In this document: piece by piece, positions 49,201 through 63,747 of the stretch
Layout of the letters: every line of letters starts with the position of its first letter
How positions within the stretch are numbered: the stretch's first letter is position 1
Source of the DNA: Lepisosteus oculatus
Taxonomy: Eukaryota > Chordata > Actinopteri > Semionotiformes > Lepisosteidae
DNA length: 64,000 bases
Assembly: GCF_040954835.1 (NCBI RefSeq)
Contig: NC_090698.1
Span: forward strand, 742,501 to 806,500
Direction: 5' to 3'
Translations under genes and position numbers: made by a program
The notes under the pieces: generated by a model
The model's database searches: none
What the model saw: the letters and a program-made list of their open reading frames with translations, nothing else
What the model was told of the DNA's origin: nothing

Positions 49201-50024
49201 CAGTTGACAGCAGACAGTTGCTCCCTCCTGAGCACACATGCTCTCCACTAGCTGTGTACACTGTTGACACAGAACAAGCTTTTAACATTTTATTTATACC
49301 AAAAAGTCCAAAGACTCAGATGGCAAGGAATACTTCTCCCTTTTTACAACAAAACATGCCATAATCGCACTGTATAATTTTATATGGGAAATAGTGCCAC
49401 CTTGTGGTCTTTGGTGAGCAGCCAAGCCTGCCTTTAGTTTCTCATCCGAAGGGCTTTGAACTCGCGAATGATCTGCAAAGCGATCTTAATTGTGTTCAAT
49501 TATAACAGACTCAGCTACAGAAGTGAAATACCTACTTTATAATTGCATTCATTAACCAATACAGATTAAAACTTGTCTCAAATTTTTAGTTTAGTTGAGT
49601 AGATTGATTTGAATTTGGCATGCAAAGTGTGGGGGAAAAACTTTTCTGAGAAGCATAAGGTACTCAAAATTAACATTCACTCCATCTTTCAAGTAAAGAA
49701 AATAGATAGGACAGTGAAAGCTACCTGATAACATTCAACTCTGGAAAGCTAGTTTCAGAGTGAAACATGACCCTTCCCCATAAATGGAAATTAAACTCTG
49801 TCTAATGATCTTCCTCTAATCCCTGCCTGTCTAAACCCAGGAATCCAGCTGTTTGCGAGGTCTATTTCTCTGAGCGAGACCAGTCCACTAACCTGCAGGT
49901 TGCGTCTGTGTTTGCATGGCAGGTCTACACAGTGGTGGATGAGATGTTCCTGGCAGGGGAGATCAGGGAGACAAGTCAGACCAAGGTTCTCAAACAGCTG
50001 CTGATGCTGCAGTCGCTGGAGTAG
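46233..50024 (+). CDS. AP2S1: AP-2 complex subunit sigma (clathrin adaptor small chain), complete gene span
   Basis: Five coding exons (46233-46235, 48131-48280, 48580-48693, 48978-49037, 49923-50024) join in frame to give exactly 142 residues, the standard length of sigma-2. The spliced protein starts [20 protein letters not shown] and ends [11 protein letters not shown], and appears essentially identical to the mammalian protein. It is one longin-fold domain with no signal peptide or membrane segment. In the AP-2 heterotetramer (alpha, beta2, mu2, sigma2) sigma-2 helps bind acidic dileucine cargo signals at plasma-membrane clathrin-coated pits; basic residues near the N-terminus (Arg15 region, RLAK) lie close to that site. 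The gene is divergent to ARHGAP35 and convergent to RAB4B. Confidence 0.98.
46236..48130 (+). other. AP2S1 intron 1
   Basis: The intron runs from GTAAGC to TCTTCCACAG, 1.9 kb. It holds an antisense 5S-SINE body and tail at about 46955-47190 and otherwise unique-looking sequence. No coding potential was recognised. Confidence 0.85.
46950..47190 (-). mobile_element. 5'-truncated SINE body and tail in AP2S1 intron 1
   Basis: Read on the minus strand, the stretch has the typical fish SINE body: GTGTCCTGGACACATTCCC, then GGCCTTTACCAGTCATGGCC, AATAACCCCCTCTCTGAAC and a TCATCACTCTGCTCTCCTCC segment. It ends in AGTGGAGTGTCCAGAAAAG with a CTATGTAATAA tail. The 5S-like head was not found, so the copy is 5' truncated. 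It is antisense to AP2S1. Confidence 0.7.
48131..48280 (+). CDS. AP2S1: AP2S1 coding exon 2
   Basis: The exon is 150 bp (50 codons, phase 0 at both ends), flanked by acceptor TCTTCCACAG and donor GAG|GTGCGG. It encodes [17 protein letters not shown] through [13 protein letters not shown], the first strands of the longin-like fold, including the basic cargo-binding surface. Confidence 0.97.
48580..48693 (+). CDS. AP2S1: AP2S1 coding exon 3
   Basis: The exon is 114 bp (38 codons, phase 0). The acceptor is TCTGTGCAG and the donor GAG|GTAAGA. It encodes [16 protein letters not shown] through [10 protein letters not shown], the central strands and helix of sigma-2. Confidence 0.97.
48978..49037 (+). 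CDS. AP2S1: AP2S1 coding exon 4
   Basis: The exon is 60 bp (20 codons, phase 0), between acceptor TTTTTGTAG and donor AAG|GTAAGA. It encodes [20 protein letters not shown], which matches the conserved sigma-2 helix region exactly as expected. Confidence 0.97.
49038..49922 (+). other. AP2S1 intron 4
   Basis: The 885-bp intron is AT-richer than the exons. I see no repeat or gene in it. The two shorter introns 48281-48579 and 48694-48977 are likewise plain. Confidence 0.8.
49923..50024 (+). CDS. AP2S1: AP2S1 coding exon 5 with stop
   Basis: The exon's coding part is 102 bp (33 codons plus TAG at 50022-50024), after an acceptor ending GCATGGCAG. It encodes [18 protein letters not shown] through LLMLQSLE, the C-terminal helices of sigma-2. 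Confidence 0.97.
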   Translation, partial: VYTVVDEMFLAGEIRETSQTKVLKQLLMLQSLE

Positions 50025-50345
50025 GACCTGCTGAGACGACCCACCCATTGGACACGCCCATCCAGGCCCCTCCCATTCCATCCCCACCCATCGATAGACC
50101 ACACCCCCACTGTCTCCCTCCCTCTCTGTGAAACCGCTGTGTCAGATACAGCACTTTCCAGATCTCGACTTTTAATGGTACCTAGTAGTGAAACAACAGC
50201 AAAGAAGCATTTCATCTTACTTCTGCTGCTGGGATCTGAAAAGTCCAGCTTCACTGCAATAGGAAATGGACATCTGCCATTGATTTTTTTCCAGAAATAG
50301 TGGCGATAGTTTGTTCTAATCTGAAAAATAAACACATGGTTTAAA
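50025..50345 (+). other. AP2S1: AP2S1 3' UTR with polyadenylation signal
   Basis: No frame continues beyond the TAG. The first canonical AATAAA is at 50327-50332 (GAAAAATAAACACATGG), about 300 nt after the stop, a plausible main cleavage signal. A second AATAAA at 50776-50781 may serve a longer form. Signal use is inferred. Confidence 0.6.
50327..50332 (+). terminator. Polyadenylation hexamer AATAAA (AP2S1, proximal)
   Basis: This is a canonical hexamer in the expected orientation about 300 nt downstream of the AP2S1 stop. T- and GT-containing sequence follows within 40 nt (TGTACCTGTTG). Confidence 0.55.
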
Positions 50346-50775
50346 TTACCTGTACCTGTTGCACAGTCAGATATGACTGTGCAAATGTTGATGTTAAGAT
50401 ATCCCGTTGCGCAGTTTTCTTAGCCTATAAGGACCACCTCCTTGCTTTGCCCAGTCTGTGCTGTAGACTGGGGAGCTGCTGTATCTGACAGCTCAGTGGG
50501 CATCAGTCTGCCTTCAGAGTCCCCCTGCCCGACCTCTCCAGGCCACACCCCTTCCCGCCCCTCTTGCTCCAGACACTACTCTCCGAGGCCCACAGCTGCC
50601 TGGACTCTCCGGGAAGCACAGAAGGCTGTACAGTACAGCCCGGCCACTTCCACATGGTGCAGCCAGGTGGCACTGCTGCTGCCACAGCCCTGTGCTGGAA
50701 AGGAGGCAAGGATGGTCAGGCAGAGAGACGCCATCACTGCTGACCTTTTCCAGACGGGTGCGGTCTAGAAATTCA

Positions 50776-50781
50776 AATAAA
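50776..50781 (+). terminator. Polyadenylation hexamer AATAAA (AP2S1, possible distal)
   Basis: The hexamer AATAAA lies in TTCAAATAAATGTTGC, followed by a CT/GT-rich stretch (TTCTGTGTGCC). It would give an AP2S1 3' UTR of about 0.75 kb. It is possible but unproven. Confidence 0.4.
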
Positions 50782-52594
50782 TGTTGCTACTTTACTGCAC
50801 CTCTTCTGTGTGCCAGACAGGGGACACTGCAGGTGTAAGAGGCTCTGCTCCTGCAGGTCTCGGCATGAGAAACAAAACATTCTAGTTGACCTGCCAAGAG
50901 CTGAGAGTCCAGAAGCCCAGCGGCTGGTCAGTGGTCTCCTGCCTGACGAGCAGAGCAGCCACAGTGCCCGGCCACGCCTGGCACACGGGTCTACAACAAC
51001 ACAGAGAGGCCCCTGACTCTGAAAGATACCAGTCGCCAGTCAGTCGGAGTTAATGGTCGTGTGCTAATTTTTTTATTGTTCTTTGTTGTAATGCTATGAA
51101 CTTCTGTTTATGTATACTTTTCCAATTTTCTTGAGTTCTTGTGAGTTTGTGGAAAAAAATTGTGCTCAATTCCAACTCGTAAGCAGACCCTTGGTTGTTT
51201 TTTTTTTCATTAAAAAGGTGGCATTCAGTGGCAAGAACGTTGATGTAGGTCTCTGTGAGTGGGGGCGATCCAGCACACTGTAGCTGGCTGTTGCTTATGC
51301 ACAGGAGGCTACGGGCTGTTAATTGCGAATGTGCATTAAGGCTCTGTTTTGTTGTGCAATGGAAGGTTACCGTGCTCGGAGGAAAATGAAGCTGAGGGTG
51401 ACAGCTGGGCTGGTGGGTGGAGTCACATTTTGGGGATCTAACTCTCAAGCATGAAAGTATCTACTGAGGTATACATCATATTTCTATATGAGTCACTGCC
51501 AGTCCCTTCCTTGTACTTTAACACCACCTCAGTGCTACAGAGTGTAAACAGATCTGAGAATATAAGGAAAGAGGAGAAACAAGAAAAGGACAGAAAAGCT
51601 TTTTTCTGTGAAAACCTGCACCAAAAGGAGCAGTACAGTAAATATACCTGTTTTCAAGCAGTACTTCAGTGTGGGAACAGGTTTGAAATCCCGTCATCTG
51701 GGCACCGCCTGATGTCCAAGAGCTCGTAGGGCTCAAAGTGCTGGTTCCATTCCTCAGATTCAGAGTTCCATGCCATGGTTTTAGGAATAAATCTTAGTTT
51801 CCCCTTCTCAGAACCTCTTCCCAATTCCAATACAACCTTTGCACTGTAGACAAAGACAAAGGTGTAGCTGAGCCCGCTGAGAGAAAAATGTCTATTCAGA
51901 CCACGAGAAGAAATTCACTCTAATGATCAAGACCCTGGGATGAAGGACCTCAAGTGGAACGTATAGCTTTTAAATCCGACTCTGGGGCTCGGTAATGAGG
52001 TCACTGCTGTTCTTGAACCCAGAGCCACCTTGCTGAGTGTGGATTGCTAAGAGTCTGAAAGAGGTCTTCATTTCTGATGTAGATTGTTTTTTTGTTTTTT
52101 TTAATTTTGTACCCTGAGATACAAATCAAGATATATAGTGCTGTATCAGTAGATCCTCATCCTGCCCAGTTCATCTGCGTGTGTGAGATCTGTGCTGTTC
52201 ATGTTGTTGTGCCACTGAAGCCTTTGTGTCAACATATCTTCCAGATTCACTCTTTATATGTATATACACATTACTAAAAATGAATGAACTCGTGTAATAA
52301 ACAGTAAGAAATAAAATCGACTTTTCTTATTAAGTTCTTTTAAACATAAGTAGTGATGTTATTGGTATATATTTTTCCTAAATCTGGGAGTTTTGAGATC
52401 CAATACTGCAAGCTAATAAAACTATTTCTGACCAAGACTGAGGTCATTACAGTACTATTCCTAGAAGCCGCAGCGGGCGGATATGTTGTAATTGCAGACA
52501 GGCACTTAACCAAGAGCAATCAGCCATCACTGCTTAAACGTGTAGCCACAATTCTAGGATAAATATAAAAGTCTCCCATCCCAACTAAACTGAA

Positions 52595-52690
52595 CAGTAC
52601 AGGCCTTCCCAGTCCTGGTCCAGGAGTGCCGGTACATCCACAGGTTTTCATTCCAGCTAAATCCTCTCATTGAACTAATTCAGTTCAGAT
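52595..52690. repeat. Dispersed repeat fragment
   Basis: CCAGTCCTGGTCCAGGAGTG followed by CAGGTTTTCATTCCAGC resembles a repeat phrase widespread in fish genomes (terminal part of a DNA-transposon or SINE-like element). The class is uncertain. A weaker relative is at 58866-58925. Confidence 0.35.
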
Positions 52691-54121
52691 CAACAGCTTC
52701 TCCCAGCTCTTCGGGTGCTGCTACTGTGAAGAAACTGGAAGACCTGCAGCACACGAGCTCTCCAGGTCCAGAGCTGGACAGCCGCCAATATGATGCCCCT
52801 TTTCTGACTGGGGGAGCTCTTCGCAAAGAAGCCCTCTCAGTACGGTCTCTGCAATTTAAACATAAAACCGAACTGATGGCTAATTATTCCTAACTCCCGC
52901 TAATGCTGCTGTTAATAATTAAACGTTCCTCCTTACTGTTCTTCAGGGGGGGCAGAGTCGTGCAGCAGCCAGAGCCTCGTTAATTAGACACCAGGCAGCC
53001 CAGTGTGTGCAACCCGGCTGCAGCACGACTCCACCAACCTGCGCGTGACGAGAACACTGCGCTGCCCAATCACTCGCCAGCCCACCCCACCCCCACACCT
53101 CAGACTTCTACACTGATTATGAGAAACAACAGAAGAGAAATACAGTCCACAAAGTCCACTTGTTCTTGAACACTTGCTCTCCTTTAATTTGCTTTTAGTC
53201 ACAATGGATATCAAGGTTCAGAACACTGGGTTTTTTTCAGGTAGTTTCCATAAATCATCATCACTGTTCTGCTGGGAAACAAGGAGAGAAAATAAATGAT
53301 GATAGAAATTAACAATTTAAATCAATTTTCTGTTGAAGTGTCACAAAATTTTAAAAAAATCAAATCAATTCAGATTTCAGATGCAAAACACAGCCAACCA
53401 CTGGTGCCCAGTGTAGAATGCTTTGATTAGGAATAAAGAATAATCAATGTAACTTCAGAAATCAAAACCTCAGATGTTATTTGAAAACTTAAAATGAGAT
53501 CAGCCAGGAGAAACTTTTCACATGAAAAGTGCAAGAAATTAAACTGGTCTCTTTTAAAACAGGAATAAGATTTCAACAACTCTCCTCCTATAAAAAATGA
53601 TTTTACAATGCTTTTTTACATAAAAGCTGTGATAGTTACTGCAATACTACATGCACTTCATGCACATTAGTTGTTCCTGAGTTATTGATGGTGATATATT
53701 ATGAGGAGATGTGTTGCTATATTAGACCTTTGCTATATTATTACATCTATTTCATCAGCTTATAGCACAGTGTGTACAAATGCAAATTTCCCTAGTTAGG
53801 GGCATCTGTCAATAAAATTAAAAAAATATACAAATACAAAGCAAGATTCTACTATTTTATCACATTTTTAACTATATGGAAATTTTGTCTGGGTGAAAAT
53901 TAGACTTTATTTGACTAATTTTATAAAGAAAAGGATTAATCAGTGAATAGCATTTTGAAATAAGAATACTGAATTTCCAGTATTACTTTGCTGCAAATTA
54001 ACAGTACAGCCTCCTCTTTGCAATTATGATAAAAAAAAGCACTTCATTGCCATCTAGTGCCCATTTTGTAGTAATGCATCCACAGGGAGGATAATAACTT
54101 AAAAATATAACTACATCTAAC

Positions 54122-54150
54122 TATCGGAGCTCCGGAGCTCCTCTCCGATA
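54122..54150. repeat. Palindrome
   Basis: A perfect 16-bp palindrome GGAGCTCCGGAGCTCC (54126-54141) lies inside a longer inverted repeat TATCGGA ... TCCGATA. It sits in AT-rich surroundings between AP2S1 and RAB4B. Confidence 0.75.
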
Positions 54151-54859
54151 CAAGTTCGAGTATAATTTTACCCAAATCAAGGGTAAGCCTTCTACCCTCT
54201 TGTCCGTTGTCCAGGTTCATTATTCCACAGCTGCTTCTCTGGAGTGTTAGTAGCAGAGACAGTGAGAAACGTATCCCACCAAAGAAGATGTGGACATACT
54301 TATCTGTATCGCAGACATGGGAATCACCTGCCTTCATGGCATTCCTGATCTCAGGTGTTTAACACGGCAGTGCCTGCTTTTGTATCCTCCTGTCCCAGGA
54401 AACACTTCAGGCGCCTGAGACAGCAGCAAATGCACAGCACCAGGCCCATGGAGAGTCAGTGGCCATGAGCCATCCATCTACCCAAATTTGTGTCTGTGCC
54501 ACAGCAAGCAGTTACAAAATTGCCACAGAAATTAAGTCAAAGTAGCTGTTTGAATATTTGCCCTGCCATTTTCAGGATGGTACAAGAATCTTCAGTATCT
54601 GTGTGTTTTAAGAAACATCTTGAAAACTGCACTGAAAGACAGTTTGAAAAACTAATGATTGAGGAGTCTTAAAACAGGACACACTCAAAACAGTGGCAAA
54701 AAACCTTAAATGCTGGATCAAAAAGATCTTTCTTTAGGAAATAAAAGAGGGCCGGGAGCCATCTGTACCATTTCAGAGACTGCTTAAAACAGTTCTTTTT
54801 GGTGGAATTATAATAGATTTCAGGAGCAGTGCCTTTAAGGGCTGCTGTTAGCTAACAGT

Positions 54860-54995
54860 ACTTAGGATCTCATCCATCTTTTTCTAAAAAACAATTCCAG
54901 GTGTTTGTTTTGACAGCTTGGCTGGGTAGTCTGTTCCAGACTGTATTCAGTGATTTGATATTGCACTTCATCCAAAGCACCCTGAAACATGGAGT
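54860..54995 (-). mobile_element. LINE 3' end relic
   Basis: On the minus strand AGTCTGGAACAGACTACCC and CAGCCAAGCTGTCAAAAC correspond to the VWNRLPSQAVK part of the LINE end. It is strongly degenerate. Confidence 0.45.
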
Positions 54996-55311
54996 CTGTC
55001 ACCAGTGCTAAGAGAAAGAAATACAGTGCAGCAAAGATTACCTTTTTGTCTACATGGGGTGAGTTGCTCACTGCAGACAGAGCCCGCCTACAAACTCCGG
55101 ACCACTATGCAATGTGTAGCTCTACAACATACAAACACACAGTTAACAACAGAAAGAGATCATCCAGAACACACACACATGGGCAGAACATTAGTATCTC
55201 CTGTAGTGAACAGAGTATCAGCTGCAGATGTGCTAATTCTCAAGGCGTTGTACCAGCACTGCACAGATGAAACTCTGGTAAGCCATACGCCATTATCCAC
55301 ATCCCTTTCCT

Positions 55312-55530
55312 AAGAACACAAGAAATCTTATGAACAAGAAGAGGGAATTCAGCCTGATAGGTACTGTAGTTAGTAGTTAATTGATCCCAAGATCTCACCC
55401 TGCTATTTCTAGAAAGAAGCCAGGATATCAACCCCAATAACATGGCTGGGTATTTTGTTCCATACTCACAACCATATGGGTAAAGATTTACCTCCTGTTC
55501 TTGATTTTAAATGCACTTCCACATAGTTTG
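55312..55530 (-). mobile_element. LINE 3' end relic with tail
   Basis: The minus strand carries GTATGGAACAAAATACCC, GGGATCAATTAACTACTAAC and ends at TTTCTTGTGTTCTTA, the full 3' tail of this LINE family. It is one of the better-preserved tails in the window. Confidence 0.6.
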
Positions 55531-56593
55531 CACTTGAGGCCCACTGTTTGATCTGAAATGAGCAGTTCTCCCATTCTGCAAACATGCAGCGTAAACCGCA
55601 AGCTGCGAGGTACAGTTGTACAGCTACAGGTTGGACAGCTGAAGCTTCCCAGCCTAGGAGATGCTTGACCAATTGAACTGGGGAAATCCCACTCAGGCAG
55701 GGTCTCAGAGGGGTTAAGTCACCCATGGACCCATGGCAGATGCACAAACAGCAGCTTCCGAACACAAGAACAGACATCTTTCACTCCTCTCTCATTCTCA
55801 CAGGCATCCTCTCCCCAGATAGGAACAATAATCCTCGTCACGAACTGGCGTGTAGTGTAACAGCAGTGGTTGGCAGAACAACGCAAGGTCTAAAGAGAGC
55901 TTTACAGTGTTCGTGGGAAACAACATGTCTACACAAAAGCTGAACGTACAGAGGTCTTAATACCCAACAAAGAAGTAATAAAATCAAGGACAAGAAACAG
56001 CAACAGGTATCATCCAAATCTTTAAATTCACAAGGGAAACAAAGGCAACTCAAGACTTCAAACATATTTACAGCATCAGATATACAGAATCTTAGCGATT
56101 ACAGTATCTTGGTTACTAAGCAACAACTGAGCCTGCTTTCCAGCAGCATGCTTGAAGATAATTTGGGTTGATTTGTATTATGGGGGTGAGGCTGGGGGGG
56201 AGGATTCCTGGTCACATGACTACTGTGCAGTACAGTGCTGAATTCCAGCCCAAGTGAAGGATGATATTTGACCACAAATGTTGCCCTCCTTCTACTAGTA
56301 CAACATGCCTCATGTGCTTTCTATCCGATCCCCCCAGGTCTCCAAGGTGATTTCCCTGCTCGCGCTCCGGGGAAAGTCTCACTTCCAAATGGACCAGAAG
56401 GACTGAGCCTCAAGGTCAGTTCAACAAACACCTTCAGGAGAGACTGTTAACATCCCCACATTTCCCAGCTTGCAAGAAGTCTCCTTCAGCACCGCTTCAG
56501 CAGCAGGCAAAGCTTGCTCCTCATGTGGGTCTTTCCCCCGATCTGTCTGAAAACAGCACAGAGCTCAGTTGTTCCTTAGCAAGGAATGATTTT

Positions 56594-59500
56594 TTTATTC
56601 CATAATTGTTAGACGAATAACTTCATTTATTTTAAGATCAATGTACAGGTAATTCAAAGTTTACAGTATTTAAAAGTAAACAATACAAATAAAAAAAGAG
56701 TGCATTTTGAAAAAAAGATGAACTCAGACTGTCTGTTACAAGCAGATAACGTCACACAGTCACAGTATTGAGATACAGGCACAGCTTGCACTGCTGTCCT
56801 CTGCAGTACACACCTGTCTGACCCAGCACAACTGGCTATCCTTAGTGCAAGCCCCCTCCATCCCACAGCAACACGGCAACATTGCCACGGCTTCTGTAAA
56901 GCCCTCTGGTTATCCTTCTTACTACATTTTCGCAGTTATTTGCTGCTCCCAGCCCCTGATTCAGCCCCTTCTCAAACTCCCATCATACTCCCTTAAGAGA
57001 ATTGAGTATAGTCACCCCTCTTTGAATTTTACAAGCTGAAGGTGAGTTTGAAACTTTCTTAGTACAGGTACAAATGTGATTTTTTTTTTCTAAAAGCATC
57101 AGCTGCAAATAAGCACTCCTAGCCTGAAATGCACATGACGAAGACTCTTGACCATGCTCACATAGCGCAGAAGAGGAAGAAAAAGAGCAAGGCCAGGATA
57201 AGAGGTGTGCTCAGAAATCAGGAATCGGCAAAGCTACACTACTGTCAAGCTACCTCCATTGTTACTGCAGCCATTTTAAAACTGGTTCAGAGAAACACTG
57301 CGAAAGCTGCAATTCCTGTTTAATACAAATACCAAAAGACATTCCTAATTAAGTTCATTAATAGGTATTAACAGACACATTGAAAGGAAATATCAAAATC
57401 CTGGTCAGTTTCCTTTGGCTGTACCTGCTTTATACAACAAATGAACAAATTACAGCATCTAGTTTCTAGCCAGTCTATAATACACCTGCCAGAGAAGGTA
57501 GATGTTTTACTGGTAATTCACTGCCCTGTCATAAAATCTGTACTTCCACAGGCTGGGCCTCAGTGCTCTGGAAAGCATGAGTCTTCAGCCTTTGAGCTTG
57601 TGCTGCTGTACGAGCACTGCCACGCCCATTTCATTCTGCTGATGAGAGAAGAAGACTCCGCACAGTGCAGTGGTTAGCACCCTCTGCCCTCAGATATTAC
57701 CTACACTATCACGGGGGCTTATAAGTTTTACTACGGCTTGGTACAGACATGTTATCTATGTTACACTAATGTGGCTATGTGGCTGGCTGAGAGGCCAGAT
57801 CAGTGTTAGGTCCTGGTCCTAGAAGCACAAAACATGAAGTATTAAATCTGCATAAGTTATCACTTAACTAGAGCTTTGATTTCAATGTGTGCAGTTGTTT
57901 AAAACTGAGGGGAACTTCATCTTCAGGTGTTTATGTAACTGGCACTCTCTTCTTCCTCTTCAAGTAACCTCTGATTTCCACTGACACTACAGCCAGAGAC
58001 GCCACCTCACTTACACCATGCTGGTGTACAATGGACTAGAAGAACCTCAGCAGACGGGGTTTGTTAGGCTCCGGCCCCTGCTGCAGACGTCAGACAGCTC
58101 ATGAGAAGAGGCAGTCCATCTCCAGCGCCCACCGGGGTGTAAATGGAAAGTGAGTGCATTTAAAGCCGAAGAAAGACAAACTGCTAAAGCAAATAAAACT
58201 GCTGTGATTGCAAAACATCTCTTTCACCCAGGGCAAAAAGCACCCAGACAATATCCCGCTTCATAACAGTGCTCAGAAAAGAAACAGCTAACAATAAACA
58301 TTGCAGCTTGGTCTGTAAAATAAAACTGCAGAGCAGGATACCAGAGCATAACAGCACAAAGGTAGTAGAACCAATTTCTGTACATTTGTTTTACTAATAG
58401 TCTATAAGCAGATATAGTTTTAGATAGCCTAGTTGTAGTATGATTGTATGATTACATTCTGTACATTATAAACACGGAGAAGCATTTACACAAACAGATG
58501 ACAGTCTCTTTATGGACTAATGGACTCAACTTTCACAGAATGCTGCCATGCAGACTTCCTTCCTTTGTGCTTTCAAGTTGCTGCCGGTATGCTAACAGAT
58601 CCACTCAGCTCTCTGGCAGTTACAAATAAGCAACACTTCAGATTCCTGCCGATATGCAAAGGGTGCAAATCGAGAGTGTGGTTACCTTTAAAGAGCAGAA
58701 CCCTGCTGATACACTGTAGGCAATGCAATGGTCTGAGAAAGACAGGCGACTTGGATTTGAAAGCCCTAGCTCTTTGATCTTGCCTGCACCTGGATCTGCT
58801 CTAAGCTCCTCTTAAGGCTTTCCCTGCCATCACATGGCCCCAGCATGCTCGTCCTCCTTCTAGAGCAGAGGCCTGCAACCTTGGCCTGGTCTGCTACACT
58901 CCTGCAGGTCTGAGGAGGAGATTCAAAAATTCAACGAGAAAAGACTTGGGAAACATGATCACTCAATACTTGATCAAAGTAAATCTATCAGCTGGAGTAA
59001 AAACCAGAAAACACTGTAAAAGGGTGTCTCACTGAGTGACTGATCCATGTGGTATTGTCATCCACTCGGCTTTAGCAGGTTAGTGAACCTCAACAGTGTT
59101 GTTCAGAATACTTGTGTAGACTAGTTGTCTATACAGTATGTGTGAAGTTGGTGGAAGGTATCTATTATTTTGCTCTCAGCACAATTTTAACAGCAGCCTC
59201 TTCATAGCTGATGAAATACTCGTGCTACTTGGTTCTCGTCCTTAGTCATGTGCTCTAAAATATTTATCAGGTGGCATTAGTATTTTTCCAGCTTTGAGGA
59301 GGACTGCACTGAACAGCTCCCAGATCCTTTACCAGACTAAGAAGGGCTGTAAAAACAGAAGATGCTCATTGCTTGTAAGGCAGTGCTTTGATCCCGTTTT
59401 GCAGTCACGTGTGCAGGTTGCTGTAAACACAACATACACACACACCCATTTCGACTGCATGTGAACAACCCAGGACAAGATGCTGCCAGATAAGATCAAA

Positions 59501-60725
59501 GTCCCTTCAATATTGCACATCAAATCAGCATTCATATTTCAAAAGCAAAAAGAAAAAAATCAAGACAGGATTTCCATTGCTGGTCCCACTTCACCTCCTC
59601 TTTTCTGTTTTCCATTTCCAATAAATTTGACTAACTGTTTTGTCGTTTCTCTTCACTGGAAAACAACGCAAGATCTGGGGTTTAGCCCGTTATCAGGGTA
59701 ATTAAGGCATCCAACACAGCTCAGCTGGAGTTCAGAACAGCAGACACAGCCCTCTTCCCTGACCAGTCTGGAAAGCCCTGTCTACAGGACAAGCAGCAGA
59801 ATGCTAGTGATATCAGGGCCACACAGTGTTAAAACGAAGGGGAAAATCTTAAGAGGAGTTAAGACTCTGTGAGAAGAGGCCATTGAATTCTGGTCTCTAG
59901 GATTAAAAAGAAGCACTTTCTCAGACCCATGCCTGCCCCCTTTCCCCAGTGTAAGTGGCTGAAAGAGCCCTGGGCAGAGAGATGCCCACCGTGTACCCCA
60001 GTGACCAGTGCATTGCCTGCCGCAGGACATCCCAGGCTCCCAGCGGAGGTTGCAGAGAAATCCGTAGAGGTCAGAGGTTGCGTGGCAAGGCACGCCATCC
60101 CGGAAGACAGGAGCCCAGGTTGCAGGAAGGGGTGGGTGAGCTTCCGCAGAGGGGGGGCGGTGTGTTAGAGGGGTGGGAGGAGGGTTTGCTGCAAAACCAG
60201 TCACAGACAGAGCTGAAGGAGAGAAGAAACAGGAGAAAGGGTGAGCGGAGCTCGCCTCGAAACAGAACTCCCTCCTCCGTCACACATAAAGCTAGTGCAC
60301 GACAGAGATGGGCTGCTTGCTCTGTTGCTCGTAGGACTGGGTTAGTTCATTAATGTCATCAGTGCAGCCTTCAGTCTGAAGCCAGCCAAGCCCAAGACAG
60401 ATCTTGCGGCAGAAATGGAACAAAACCCACGCAGTCCCAAACTGATGACTTTAGCACAGCTCCCACAGAAGTTACATTTCAGTCTGTGTATCCGACTGTT
60501 CGCCTCATGTTTCATCGGCTCTCCGGGCCTCAAAACGTGAATTAACATTTACTTTTCAACCATTAACCACTGATACAAATCCAAGGAAAGTAAAATACCA
60601 CAAGGGAGCCAAACAGTAGGCCAGCTAAGCTGACTGTTTAACAGGGAAACCCAACCTGGAGCGCCTGACGGCCACGGGTGCACACTGACCTGGGCTGGGT
60701 CCTGCGCAGGGGGCCAGACCAGCGC
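56594..60725 (-). other. Sequence downstream of RAB4B; possible long 3' UTR
   Basis: No gene is recognised between the RAB4B stop and the pair of minus-strand AATAAA signals at 56631-56626 and 56599-56594 (seen as TTTATT on the plus strand). I noticed no AATAAA on the minus strand closer to the stop, so the 3' UTR could be about 4.1 kb. Non-canonical signals nearer the gene are equally possible. The stretch is mostly AT-rich unique-looking DNA. Confidence 0.3.
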
Positions 60726-63361
<2,636 letters not shown>

Positions 63362-63747
63362 TCACAACCGCCAATCTGGGGCATCCTCTTCTCCACAACA
63401 TAGTAACATGTAAAAATACATCACGTGATCCATTAAAAAAATACAAAGTTGCCAAAATATTTCAATTTTATACCTTAAACTGATAAATATATTCTTACAG
63501 CAATGAATAGGATCTTAGATCTAACCTTCCCCTCCCTGTCTTAAAGAGAGAGCTTAAAGTGCTGCTCCCAGACAGTGTAGGTGCACCTGACTGACTGTTT
63601 TTCTTTATGTGCCTCACTGTCATTTCAAAACTGCCAGGTTGCTGTCAGCCGCCTCCAGAACTTTATTCTCGGGAACATCTGACATATTCATGACTCTTAA
63701 GACAACAGAGCACCTCTCTCTGTAGTTTTTCCCTGTTGGGACCAAGT

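Larger units (their letters stand above)
50790..56590. other. Interval between the AP2S1 and RAB4B 3' ends
   Basis: AT-rich, with LINE relics at 54.9 and 55.4 kb, a repeat fragment at 52.6 kb and a palindrome at 54.13 kb. A 97-codon minus-strand frame at 54044-54337 has no recognisable domain. No gene is supported. Confidence 0.6.

Noticed and set aside
49390..49415. CTCF-like sequence TGCCACCTTGTGGTC in AP2S1 intron 4
   Set aside because: It matches only part of the CTCF core. Without a matrix score or ChIP data it is not reportable.
54044..54337. 97-codon minus-strand open frame between AP2S1 and RAB4B
   Set aside because: No family resemblance, no splice evidence, and it spans a palindrome. 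It was not supported as a gene.
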